Below are positions 1 to 7,224 of a stretch of DNA of 23,333 nucleotides, in pieces; position 1 is the first letter of the stretch; the number at the start of each line of letters is the position of its first letter. A program made the position numbers and the translations under genes. Location of the stretch: positions 1 through 23,333 of IMG/VR virus record IMGVR_UViG_3300008262_000314. One strand, written 5' to 3'. The notes under the pieces were generated by a model. It did not search any database, was not told the origin of the DNA, and worked only from the letters and a program-made list of their open reading frames with translations. Source of the DNA: a virus.

Positions 1-412
1 CACCAGAATAATTAGCACTCCCTGGCTGAACTCTACTATTTGCCAATACAGTTTTGAATGTTGTTGTATTTGCATAATTCATAAAATGAACCTGCGACAT
101 TGCTGCCTCAGTTGTGGTTATTGCAGTATACCAATTTGAACGCATAAGAGTAGTATTATCCAAACGGTTAGTAAATGGAGTTGCTGAAGTACTACGTGCT
201 CCAAAAATTGTAAAAGAATAATTGGAGCCAGTATCAACAGAACCATTACCAACCTGAATATCTATTGCAGAATCTCCTGATGATAATTTCACATTTGAAA
301 AAACCAAAACCAAATCCGTATAACTTCCAGTGATACTAGAAAACGTCACGCTGCTCTGTGCGCTACCTAGCGTTGTTGTTGCAATACAGTTATATGTTGC
401 TCCTGCTGGCAT
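1..412 (-). CDS. Partial beta-rich tail-tip protein, C-terminus beyond window
   Basis: The frame opens with ATG at 412 after an AGGCAGG-like ribosome site and stays open for 137 codons to the window edge, so the C-terminus is missing. The protein is rich in Ser, Thr, Asn and Gly with alternating hydrophobics, typical of beta-structured phage tail proteins. Its start (IATTTLGS..SVTFSSI..SYTDL) resembles residues near 107-140 of the next gene upstream (IATVTVGA..TLQFSSI..TYAHL), so the two share a module. It lies 34 nt downstream of that gene. A role in host recognition as a tail-tip or fibre-associated protein is inferred from position and composition. No catalytic motif is visible. Confidence 0.8.
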   Translation of the reverse strand, partial: MPAGATYNCIATTTLGSAQSSVTFSSITGSYTDLVLVFSNVKLSSGDSAIDIQVGNGSVDTGSNYSFTIFGARSTSATPFTNRLDNTTLMRSNWYTAITTTEAAMSQVHFMNYANTTTFKTVLANSRVQPGSANYSG

Positions 413-446
413 TACGCACCTGCCTTTGTAAAGTTAGTTATCATAG

Positions 447-1280
447 TTATGACGCTCTTTTCACGCCATAAAGTGCTGCGTGTGTGTACTGAGTAAAATT
501 AGCAATATCCCATTGCTGGATTCCAATAGATGTAATCGCAGAAGCATTTTTCCATAAAATTGATTGAAGTCTTACGGCACCCGAGTTACCGTTATCATCG
601 TAACCACTAAGTATTCTGCAAACTTTATTTTTATTTGTATTGGTATAATCCAATATATCTAAAATTAGTACACCGTAGTTATTTGCAATAGCAAGGGCGC
701 CAGTCCAATCTCCAAAAGCGCCGTCTGTGGCGTTACCATTAGCAATAACACCCGTACCATAACCAGTCATATAGTGTTGAGCATAGTTTGAATTAGTACT
801 GTCTGAGTTTATTACCAATTTACCGTAAGTTCCACCACTGCCACCGTTTGAGCGCATAAACAATCTAAATTGTAGATGTGCATAGGTCTGTGGAATGCTG
901 CTGAATTGCAAAGTACTTACTGAAGGACTTGCGCCTACAGTTACAGTAGCAATAGACTCAAATGCAGTATCTAGAAATGGTGTGACAGCATTACTAGATG
1001 AGCTATATTGACCATTACCACTAGGATTATTGCCTCTAACACTAAATGTATAAGATGTTCCAGCTGTTAATCCACTAACTGTAATTGGACTAGAAGTTCC
1101 AGTTGCTGTAATAGAGCCAGGGTTAGATAACGCTGTATAACTAAATACAGGACCACCAACGGTAGGAGCAGTAAATGCTACTGAAGCAGATTCGCCCCCA
1201 GCAGTAGCTGCGCCAATAGTAGGAGCGGTGGGTACGTCAATGATTTTACCTCGTGCTTTAGATGTACGGTTAATGGCCAT
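447..1280 (-). CDS. Tail-tip protein with fibronectin type III domain
   Basis: This 277-residue protein begins with ATG at 1280, two bases after the upstream stop; a start nine codons earlier would lie inside the neighbour's end and has no better ribosome site. Residues about 16-101 look like one fibronectin type III domain: VPTAPTIG start, GPVFSYT strand, ITVSGLTAGTSYTFSVRG and the closing SNAVTP. Residues about 105-277 form a second beta-rich domain with the FSSIPQTYAHLQFR motif and a C-terminal SAITSI...YGV pattern shared with its neighbours. Fn3 domains are frequent in phage tail and fibre proteins, where they are thought to bind surface carbohydrates. Adsorption is the likely role, inferred from domain and position after the long fibre gene. 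Confidence 0.85.
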   Translation of the reverse strand: MAINRTSKARGKIIDVPTAPTIGAATAGGESASVAFTAPTVGGPVFSYTALSNPGSITATGTSSPITVSGLTAGTSYTFSVRGNNPSGNGQYSSSSNAVTPFLDTAFESIATVTVGASPSVSTLQFSSIPQTYAHLQFRLFMRSNGGSGGTYGKLVINSDSTNSNYAQHYMTGYGTGVIANGNATDGAFGDWTGALAIANNYGVLILDILDYTNTNKNKVCRILSGYDDNGNSGAVRLQSILWKNASAITSIGIQQWDIANFTQYTHAALYGVKRAS

Positions 1281-1282
1281 GG

Positions 1283-1777
1283 TTACGCCGCAATTCCATA
1301 AATCCAAACAGTGGAGATACCACCAGAGAATGAATTACCATTCTGGTAAAACATCTGAACGGAGGTAACAGCACTTGTATTATTCCAAGCACCTTCAAAT
1401 GTAGCGTAGTTTGCTCCATGAAAACTTCCATAAAATACTTTTGGCCCAGACGATAATGTGTAATCTACAATCATATAGCCTTGTCTTCCATATTGAGTTG
1501 CTCTTGGCTCAACATATAAACCACCACCGTTACCTTTGTAGTAACCATTTTCACCTAGTGATCCAGTACCACCTACATATCCAGACGTGTTTCCATTAAA
1601 TGAAAACATTAGATGATCTGTGTTTGAAGAATCTACGTTCGACCATACAATCATTAATTTTTTCCAGCTGGTCAAACCAGTACCAACAGTTACACTTGTT
1701 CCAGTTAGTGCTGGTCCAACCGTATTAATTAATTGCCAGTTGTCTACATCAACTGTAGATACGTTTGAAACCGCCAT
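1283..1777 (-). CDS. Small beta-rich tail-tip protein
   Basis: A 164-residue protein whose ATG at 1777 shares its A with the TAA stop of the upstream gene (TAATG). It is rich in Gly, Ser, Asn and aromatic residues, without a signal peptide or membrane segment. Its first part (GTSVTVGTGLTSWKKLMIVWSN) and end (TSAVTSVQMF...VWIYGIAA) line up by eye with the second domain of the downstream 277-residue protein (ASAITSIGIQ...AALYGVKRAS), so it may be a stand-alone copy of that domain. Length and composition fit a jelly-roll-like receptor-binding or carbohydrate-binding unit, but the fold is a guess. No enzyme motif is seen. Confidence 0.8.
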   Translation of the reverse strand: MAVSNVSTVDVDNWQLINTVGPALTGTSVTVGTGLTSWKKLMIVWSNVDSSNTDHLMFSFNGNTSGYVGGTGSLGENGYYKGNGGGLYVEPRATQYGRQGYMIVDYTLSSGPKVFYGSFHGANYATFEGAWNNTSAVTSVQMFYQNGNSFSGGISTVWIYGIAA

Positions 1778-2139
1778 TATGCAATCTCCGATCCGAATGC
1801 ACTGAAGGAAAGGTTGGCACTTGAGGCATAGACAGTAATAGTGTCAGTTGCTCCAATGGTTAGGCCAACAGTAAGCATTACTGAATCAGATGCTGGGACT
1901 GTTGCGCCGTATACGATGTAATGCTGAGCAGCTATGGAAGCACCAGCTGGACGTACAGCAATACGGTATGTAGCAGCCGAAGATGACTGGTTACATACTG
2001 AGATTGTTGATACTATAGTAGAAGTTCCTGATGGAACCACGTATAGGTTTGTATTTGTAGTAGCTGTCAACGTTGCAGATCCATTCCCTGTGCTTCCAGA
2101 TGAACCTGTTTGCGCTAACACTTTATATGTTGTTGCCAT
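1777..2139 (-). CDS. Small conserved virion-associated beta protein
   Basis: A 120-residue protein starting with ATG at 2139, three bases after the fibre stop, and ending in a TAATG overlap with the next gene. The sequence is almost wholly predicted beta: a Thr/Ser/Gly-rich N-terminus, then VPSGTSTIVSTISVCNQ, YRIAVRPAGASIAAQHYIV and a C-terminal TVYASSANLSFSAFGSE. From memory, very similar short proteins accompany tail fibre genes in many environmental phages; the family name is not known to me. Position between the long fibre and the tail-tip paralogues suggests a fibre-associated or decoration protein. Function is not established. Confidence 0.8.
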   Translation of the reverse strand: MATTYKVLAQTGSSGSTGNGSATLTATTNTNLYVVPSGTSTIVSTISVCNQSSSAATYRIAVRPAGASIAAQHYIVYGATVPASDSVMLTVGLTIGATDTITVYASSANLSFSAFGSEIA

Positions 2140-2142
2140 TTG

Positions 2143-4488
2143 TTATGCTCCCATCAGCATGAATATAGAGGGGTTGGGATCTGTTGTAATGGCTCCCCAT
2201 GATGCGGTAGAACCATCTGTTGTTAAGTACTTGCCACCGTTTCCAGTTTGGCTAGGTAGTGCATCTACTGCAGCCCATTCGACTCCAAGAGCAGCACCTG
2301 AGTTAGCCTTAAGGAAATATCCGTTTGTTCCTACTGAAAGTTTGCCCACAGTATCTGCCGCGCTAGCAACCAAAAGGTCACCTTTTGCGTCAAAGGTAGT
2401 GTTAGGAATTGCTGTGGCAAGATCAAATGCTGTGAAGGTAATTACTTCAAGGATATCGCTGGCAGCCAAGGCAGCCAAAGAAGTGATGCTTGTACCATTT
2501 GAGGCTGTGTAATCAGAGCCACGAACAAGCAAGATACCGTTTAGATAAACTTGTTCCTTGCCTGCTAGGTAGGATAGAGTCAAGCCATTCGCGTCAGTTC
2601 CTGATACTGAAGTTTCTCCGCCTGTAGCTACAAACTTGTAACGGTAGATAGCAGCAGTTGAAGATATAGATCCCCATGAAGAAGTTCCTGTATCCCATGC
2701 ATACATAGCATTGTCTACTGAGTTCCAGTAAAGAGCTCCCTCAAGAATCGCATTTCCATCGTTATCAAGAGTTGGAGGAGTTGACTTTGCACCAAGATAA
2801 CGATCATCGAAGTTATCATAGGTTGTGGCTGCTGCCGCTGCGCTCGCAGCTGCTGCTGTAGCAGAACCTGCTACTGCATCTACGTATGTCTTAGTAGCAG
2901 CATCATTAGCGCTTGTTGGAACACCTAAGCCAGTTACCTTAAAGTTGTTAGCATCTAGGTTACCTAGTAGTTGACCTGTAGTTCTATTGAGGTATGTACC
3001 AGATAGAGATACAGCACCAGTGTTACCATCAACAGATAGAACTGCATCTGTTGGAGTAAGGAGTTCTTGCCAGTTACCAAGAGTGGATGCTGGGGTTGCT
3101 GTAAGAATGAAAGACTTGTTTACATCTGTACGGACTGCAACGTCACCAATCTGAGCAGTAAGTGCAAGCATCGCAGCTTGAGATGCTACCACAAATGTTT
3201 CAGAGATTGCAAGTGCTGGGAGGTGGTGGGTTGGGACTAAGCCATTACCGTCGAGTTCAGCAATACCATTAGCGACACCCTTTTGACCATTTAGGTATCC
3301 AAGGGATACTGCATCGCCGTTTGCTGTAGGAGTAGCAAGGTTGGTAATCTTTTGGCTATTGAGAGATACAGAGGCAGTTGGAGCAGCCATCTGATCTAAA
3401 CGAGAAGTACGTACTTGTGTATCAAAATCTGAGATAGTTGAGGCTGTTTGAGTTCCTGTGTGGTTAGCACGGGCTAGTGGATCAGTTGCTAACTTGCTAA
3501 GGGCAATAGCGGCTGAGGCATTGATATCAGCGTTTACGATAGTTCCATCTACGATATCCGCAGAAGTAATCGCTCCATTGAGGTCAAGTTTGGTCTTAGC
3601 AATTGCTGCAGTTGCAGAAATGTCTGCGTTTACGATAGTGCCATCAGCAATCATTGTGCTGGTAACTGTGCCTGTATCAGCCTGAGTTACTGCAGTACCA
3701 GAAATCTTGCTAGCAGCAATAGCGGCTATGCCCGAAATGTCCGCATTGACAATTACGCCAGGAGAGATGGCTGTATTGATTGTTACGTTGCCAAGGTCAG
3801 TCATTGTGGCAGAGCCAGCAACGTCTCCATCGATGCTGATTACTGGATCATTTACATCAAAGTTTACCTTGTTAGTTGCATCATCATAGGTAACCGAAAT
3901 ACCAGATTCGGTGTTACTAGAGAACATAGCTCCAACAGCATCTTGAGCAGCTTCTGTAAAATCAGATACAGCAGCAGAGGTAAGAGTTCCACCACCAGCA
4001 GAGTTGGTGTGGTTGTGGGTTGCATTAGTAAATGATGCAATTGTTGGGGTAACAATCGTAGGGTTTGTGTTGAAGACTAGAGAGCCTGTACCAGTTTCAT
4101 CGGAGATAACCGATGCCAACTGAGCAGAGGTTGTAGCAGTGTGAGCTGTAAGGTTAGATTCTTGGTGTACATTAGCCTCACGGAAGTCACGACCAATAGC
4201 CATGTGGCGAACCTTGGCTCCAGCTGAGTGAGAAATTGCTGCTGTACCATCAATAGGACGAACAATTGTAAGCGTGTTGCTGCCAGGGCTAGACGGCGCA
4301 ATTACATCGACAATTTCTTCAAGCGATGTATCTGGGTCAATGACAACGGTGAAGGTTTCACCAGCAGCAGGTGTGATTGAACCAAGCAATCCAGCTGCAG
4401 AGTTGACAACCATAGTTGTCTGAGAGGAGTTCATCGCTGAAGTAAGCGTGGTCTCCTGAGATGTAGAGAGATATTTACGTGTTGTCAT
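2143..4488 (-). CDS. Long tail fibre protein
   Basis: A 781-residue fibre-type protein. The N-terminus (about 1-110) contains a module with TFTVVIDPDTSLEEIVDV and LTIVRPIDGTAAISHSAGAKVRH, of the kind that often precedes phage fibre repeats. About 240-345 holds imperfect repeats of TIVNADIS..AAIA.SKL. It continues with HTGTQTASTISDFDTQV, an Ala-rich stretch (SATAAAASAAAAATTYD), a YLNGILLVRGSDYTASNG segment and FDAKGDLLVASAADTVGKLSVG, all frequent in phage fibres. Enzymatic depolymerase motifs are not visible. The ATG at 4488 overlaps the upstream TAA as TAATG. Host attachment is the likely role; the small genes that follow probably encode its partners or alternative tips. Confidence 0.88.
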   Translation of the reverse strand: MTTRKYLSTSQETTLTSAMNSSQTTMVVNSAAGLLGSITPAAGETFTVVIDPDTSLEEIVDVIAPSSPGSNTLTIVRPIDGTAAISHSAGAKVRHMAIGRDFREANVHQESNLTAHTATTSAQLASVISDETGTGSLVFNTNPTIVTPTIASFTNATHNHTNSAGGGTLTSAAVSDFTEAAQDAVGAMFSSNTESGISVTYDDATNKVNFDVNDPVISIDGDVAGSATMTDLGNVTINTAISPGVIVNADISGIAAIAASKISGTAVTQADTGTVTSTMIADGTIVNADISATAAIAKTKLDLNGAITSADIVDGTIVNADINASAAIALSKLATDPLARANHTGTQTASTISDFDTQVRTSRLDQMAAPTASVSLNSQKITNLATPTANGDAVSLGYLNGQKGVANGIAELDGNGLVPTHHLPALAISETFVVASQAAMLALTAQIGDVAVRTDVNKSFILTATPASTLGNWQELLTPTDAVLSVDGNTGAVSLSGTYLNRTTGQLLGNLDANNFKVTGLGVPTSANDAATKTYVDAVAGSATAAAASAAAAATTYDNFDDRYLGAKSTPPTLDNDGNAILEGALYWNSVDNAMYAWDTGTSSWGSISSTAAIYRYKFVATGGETSVSGTDANGLTLSYLAGKEQVYLNGILLVRGSDYTASNGTSITSLAALAASDILEVITFTAFDLATAIPNTTFDAKGDLLVASAADTVGKLSVGTNGYFLKANSGAALGVEWAAVDALPSQTGNGGKYLTTDGSTASWGAITTDPNPSIFMLMGA
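3491..3759 (-). repeat. Three imperfect coding repeats in the fibre gene
   Basis: Three copies, at about 3702-3759, 3586-3642 and 3491-3546, encode the pattern G(T/V)IVNADI(S/N)..AAIA.(S/T)K(I/L). Spacer lengths differ, and a degenerate partial copy (GAITSADIVD) sits between the last two. Such repeats usually form a trimeric beta shaft or coiled section in phage fibres. They can also be sites of recombination that changes fibre length. Confidence 0.75.
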
Positions 4489-5387
4489 TAGTACCTCGTG
4501 TAGTGGATTCGGACTGGGAATTGGTCACGGAGCTTGCCTGCTTCTTCAGTGAGGCGTTGCTGGTAAAGTGCGAGCATAAAGCGAGCAGCATTGGAGCCAG
4601 ATCCGTATTGAATCTTGGTATCGGCTTGGTCTGCTTCAGCAGAAGTGAATGTGAGACGACCTGGATCGATAAAGGATGCTAGGCGGTAAGAAGCGCCATA
4701 GACGATTACGTCCTTGGTTGAAGATGGCAATCCTGAGACTGTCTCGAAAACGTCGTTGTTGTTGGCAAGGACAGTAGGTTCCTTGCTATAGGTCACCTGT
4801 ACGGTACGACCTGGGGTAATGCGGTCATAGACAGATATGGTCTGACCACTTGCATAAGTTGTCACATTGGCCATAGGGTCATGACGCCATTGTTGGACAG
4901 GCTTCCACTCACCAGTGGGGCCAGGCGTGTCCCAGGATACCCCTAAAACTGTGTCTACGGCCGCTGGGAGGCTGTATGTGGACTGGGTGGCAGTAAGACT
5001 AAAGGTTGTCTTATCTACCCCGTAAAGCTGTGGGAACACCGCTCTAATGGTGTCATTGATAGCACGCTTAACTGAAAGCTTAGGGAATGTAGGAGAGATG
5101 GTTACCTTGGTGTTAGTGGTGTGGCTGGCAGCTGTAGTGCCTTGGTAGCCACGTCCATAAGGGGCTGCTGTAGCAGTACTGGAGACACGATCGTAGGTGT
5201 CAACCCAGATAAGTTCATCGTCGATTTCGACAACACCCTTGCCGATATTGGATACGCTACCTAGACTCAGAGAGAGGGCAGAGGAGTTGATGTCAGCAGT
5301 AAGGTGAGTTGTGCGATCTTGTCGCATAGTGTAGCCATTGAGATTTAGGAGAACTTCATCTACCAAATTGGCAAGGGTTGATGTCAT
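4488..5387 (-). CDS. Putative head-tail or tail adaptor protein
   Basis: A 299-residue protein between the small basic genes and the fibre, joined to both neighbours by TAATG overlaps at 5387 and 4488. The N-terminal part has VVEIDDELIWVDT and RGYQGTTAASHTTNTKVTI, a pattern I associate with phage proteins that attach the tail or fibre to the connector. Then FPKLSVKRAINDTIRAVFPQLYG, a central beta region, and a helical C-terminus (ASYRLASFIDPGR...FMLALYQQRLTEEAGKL). The helical C-terminal pattern recalls tail-tubular or gp4-type adaptors of podoviruses, but I cannot assign a family. Alternative: a baseplate-like or fibre-anchoring protein. A structural role is fairly safe; the precise role is not. 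Confidence 0.6.
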   Translation of the reverse strand: MTSTLANLVDEVLLNLNGYTMRQDRTTHLTADINSSALSLSLGSVSNIGKGVVEIDDELIWVDTYDRVSSTATAAPYGRGYQGTTAASHTTNTKVTISPTFPKLSVKRAINDTIRAVFPQLYGVDKTTFSLTATQSTYSLPAAVDTVLGVSWDTPGPTGEWKPVQQWRHDPMANVTTYASGQTISVYDRITPGRTVQVTYSKEPTVLANNNDVFETVSGLPSSTKDVIVYGASYRLASFIDPGRLTFTSAEADQADTKIQYGSGSNAARFMLALYQQRLTEEAGKLRDQFPVRIHYTRY

Positions 5388-5659
5388 TAGGACGATATCC
5401 TTCTTAGAGCTTCGGGTGCAGCAAGACCATCGGTTCCTGCTAGCACATTACAAATACCTTGAATGTCAAGGAAGGTCTTTTGGTCAGTACGTCCATCTTT
5501 GCGGTTAAGCGCACCTTGAACATCTAGACCAGTAGTACCAGCCCACTCGTTGGCAGCTTCATTATCAGCTTTAACATTGAGAGGGGTGCGGTAGGTTCCT
5601 CCATTGGCGAGTCTGTTCAACTCAGCAGTAAATGGAGATCCTGGATTTCCTACTGCCAT
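5387..5659 (-). CDS. Small hypothetical virion-region protein
   Basis: A 90-residue protein with start and stop both in TAATG overlaps (5659 and 5387). It carries FTAELNRLANGGTYR, then AANEWAGTTGLDVQGALN and FLDIQGICNVLAGTDGLAAPEALRRI. This pattern (a short helical protein ending near LAAPEALRRI) is familiar to me from structural operons of other phages but without known function. Charge is roughly balanced, unlike the strongly basic genes just upstream. Position immediately before the adaptor suggests a connector or neck component; this is inference. Confidence 0.75.
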   Translation of the reverse strand: MAVGNPGSPFTAELNRLANGGTYRTPLNVKADNEAANEWAGTTGLDVQGALNRKDGRTDQKTFLDIQGICNVLAGTDGLAAPEALRRISS

Positions 5660-6054
5660 TATCTATACCTCGCTGTCTTTCGTGCAATTGACTTTGGTTG
5701 TTTGGAGAACTGTCTGCCAGCCTTGGTATCTTGACGCTTCTTTGCAGAAGTTGCTGCGTACTCTTTCTTGCTCAAGGCTTGTCTTGCCTTCTTAGGCAAG
5801 TAACGTTCTCCTGTTGCCTTAGAACCTTGGGTACTGGGTTTACCAGATCTGGTTCCCCACTCTTCCTTGGTCCACTTAGACAAAGACTTTTGTTTGCTGG
5901 ACTTGCTACCTGTGTAGCCACCACCAGCTTTCTTATACTGTTGTGTTACAAGTTGCGCTTTACGCGCTGACCATTGTCCAGGTCTACCGCCTTTTGAACC
6001 AGCAAGGACTCGTCTCTTAATAGACTCACGTAGACCTGGTTTGGTATAAGACAC
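5659..6054 (-). CDS. Basic DUF5872-like protein
   Basis: A 131-residue Lys/Arg/Gln-rich protein. The start is GTG at 6054, sharing its G with the upstream TAG (TAGTG); the ORF ends in a TAATG overlap. The whole length fits the pattern I recall for DUF5872: SYTKPGLRESIKRRVLAGS, GGRPGQWSARKAQL, KKAGGGY, LSKWTKEEWGTRSGKPS, GERYLPKKARQALSKKEYAAT and a basic tail. That family is found in cyanophages, other aquatic phages and large DNA viruses of algae; its function is unknown. The charge suggests nucleic-acid binding, perhaps inside the capsid, but no DNA-binding fold is recognised. Family recognition is from memory, and a profile search would decide it. Confidence 0.75.
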   Translation of the reverse strand: MSYTKPGLRESIKRRVLAGSKGGRPGQWSARKAQLVTQQYKKAGGGYTGSKSSKQKSLSKWTKEEWGTRSGKPSTQGSKATGERYLPKKARQALSKKEYAATSAKKRQDTKAGRQFSKQPKSIARKTARYR

Positions 6055-6497
6055 TAGTTACCGTACTTGTTCTTGCCGCCAAGAAGTCCTGGGAATAGAC
6101 CCTTTGGATTCATTGGTCTTGGTGACTTAGATGTGTACTTCTTTGCAGCAGCCTTCTTGGTTGCTGGTTTGCTCTTGTTGTAAGATGCGCGTGCTTCGTC
6201 TGGAGACTTAGCAACTTTCTTAACTGGAGCCTTCTTAGCATAAGCGGCACGAGCTGCATCTGGAGACTTAGCAGCAGGAGCAGCCTTTGTACGTGCAGCA
6301 GCTACACGCTTAGCACCGTACATACGGGTTACACCTTGGATGAACTCAGCACGAGCACCCTTAGGGGTCTTACCAGCAGCAGCGAGGGCTTTGGTCATAC
6401 CCATTTTTTTGATTTTATCGATTGTGGCTTGGCTTACAGGAGTATAAAGCTTTTCTCCCTTAGAACCTTTTCCGCCACCTTTTGGCATTTTCTTCAT
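6054..6497 (-). CDS. Lysine-rich histone H1-like small protein
   Basis: The ATG at 6497 (MKKMPKGG) is chosen because it forms the same TAATG overlap as its neighbours; another ATG two codons upstream would also work. The 147-residue protein has a conserved-looking N-terminal half (GEKLYTPVSQATIDKIKKMG, TKALAAAGKTP, EFIQGVTRMYGAKRV) and a low-complexity C-terminal half with two copies of KSPD(A/E)ARA(A/S)Y followed by KKAP.KK or KPATKK. The Lys/Ala/Pro tail resembles bacterial and eukaryotic H1-like tails by composition only. It may bind DNA in the capsid or cell. Identity is unknown. Confidence 0.78.
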   Translation of the reverse strand: MKKMPKGGGKGSKGEKLYTPVSQATIDKIKKMGMTKALAAAGKTPKGARAEFIQGVTRMYGAKRVAAARTKAAPAAKSPDAARAAYAKKAPVKKVAKSPDEARASYNKSKPATKKAAAKKYTSKSPRPMNPKGLFPGLLGGKNKYGN

Positions 6498-6787
6498 TAC
6501 CATTTAACCCTATCTGCCCAATATGCGGCACTCATTTTTCCTTTTGCAATGTTTCTACGATGACGCGCCTTGAAACTCTTGCGCTTCATCTTCATTCTTT
6601 GTGACTCCCCAGCCTTTGGCTTACCAGCAGTACTTGCGCCTTGCTCTCCAAATCGGATTGTCTTTACTTGACTACCCTGCTTAGCCACAACAACGTGTGA
6701 CTTCTTAGGGTGGTTAGGAGTACGTTTAGGCTTGTTAAAACCTGAGACTCCAGCCCTAGCGAGTCTTGGATCTCTCTTGCTTGCCAT
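6497..6787 (-). CDS. Small basic conserved protein ending AAYWADRVKW
   Basis: The ATG at 6787 gives 96 residues; a GTG two codons upstream at 6793 is an alternative, and AGGAAAG lies upstream of both. It overlaps the previous small gene by about 32 nt in another frame. Features are GVSGFNKPKRTPNHPKKSHVVVAK, FGEQGASTAGKPKAGES, and a strongly basic end MKMKRKSFKARHRRNIAKGK followed by MSAAYWADRVKW. I recall this C-terminal pattern from small proteins of aquatic phages, function unknown. High Lys/Arg content again suggests nucleic-acid binding. There are no cysteines or metal motif. Confidence 0.78.
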   Translation of the reverse strand: MASKRDPRLARAGVSGFNKPKRTPNHPKKSHVVVAKQGSQVKTIRFGEQGASTAGKPKAGESQRMKMKRKSFKARHRRNIAKGKMSAAYWADRVKW

Positions 6788-6908
6788 ATTCACCGTACTT
6801 TCCTAATATCGCTCGTATGGTTCCGTTCTTATTCAGACGAACCACTTTCCCGTCCTTAATCTGGACAGAGTTAAAACCTCTATGGGTCTTATATTGTCCA
6901 GATGACAT
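6756..6908 (-). CDS. 50-residue basic protein
   Basis: ATG at 6908 forms a TAATG overlap with the upstream stop; the frame ends with TAG at 6756, inside the next gene. The product is MSSGQYKTHRGFNSVQIKDG followed by a KVVRLNKNGTIR segment and a basic end (KQERSKTR). There are 7 Lys and 5 Arg against 3 acidic residues. The single small domain looks beta-rich (VQIKDGKVVRL). It fills the only gap between two convincing genes and fits the overlap pattern, which is the main support; length alone would not justify it. Confidence 0.65.
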   Translation of the reverse strand: MSSGQYKTHRGFNSVQIKDGKVVRLNKNGTIRAILGKYGEYGKQERSKTR

Positions 6909-7078
6909 TACTTACCCTTGACTCTCTTGAGACGTGGGTTCTTGCGTTTCGCAGCAGGACTTGCCTTGCGAGATGACGCGGCGAGGATTGCACCAGCACG
7001 CTCCATCGACACACCTGACTTGCGAGCGATCTTCTTCTGAACTGCCTTGAACCCTGGGTGCTTGGCAGACTTCTTCAT
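6908..7078 (-). CDS. 56-residue strongly basic protein
   Basis: Starts with ATG at 7078 (ATGA overlap with the upstream stop) and ends with TAA at 6908 (TAATG overlap downstream). The sequence begins MKKSAKHPGFKAVQKKIARK, continues SGVSMERAGAILAASSRKAS and ends with a PAAKRKNPRLKRVKGK tail. I count 13 Lys and 6 Arg against one acidic residue. The GVSMERAGAILAASSRKAS segment is a likely amphipathic helix, and I recall nearly identical short proteins in other environmental phages, supporting a real conserved gene. Function is unknown; DNA or RNA binding is a composition-based guess. Confidence 0.78.
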   Translation of the reverse strand: MKKSAKHPGFKAVQKKIARKSGVSMERAGAILAASSRKASPAAKRKNPRLKRVKGK

Positions 7079-7224
7079 CGCACATACTTTCCAGGATTCT
7101 TGTTCTGGCTCTTCATTGGCTTCTTTAGAACGATTGACTTATCAAGTGCGTTCATCTTTGCAATCTTACGAGTCTTGGTACGACCACGTTCAGCTTTTTG
7201 TTGCGCTGTTAGTTTTGCCGCCAT
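7075..7224 (-). CDS. 49-residue basic protein
   Basis: ATG at 7224 overlaps the upstream TAA (TAATG) and the TGA at 7075 overlaps the next ATG (ATGA). The product starts MAAKLTAQQKAERGRTKTRK and ends KKPMKSQNKNPGKYVR. There are 11 Lys and 4 Arg against 2 acidic residues. No recognisable domain is seen. Support rests on perfect packing between two neighbours with the same type of junction and similar composition. It is probably a member of the same basic-protein set. Confidence 0.68.
   Translation of the reverse strand: MAAKLTAQQKAERGRTKTRKIAKMNALDKSIVLKKPMKSQNKNPGKYVR

Noticed and set aside
1934-2512. 192-codon open frame on the plus strand
   Set aside because: It lies antisense to the fibre and the 120-residue gene, both with family-like sequences and proper junctions; no ribosome site and biased composition.
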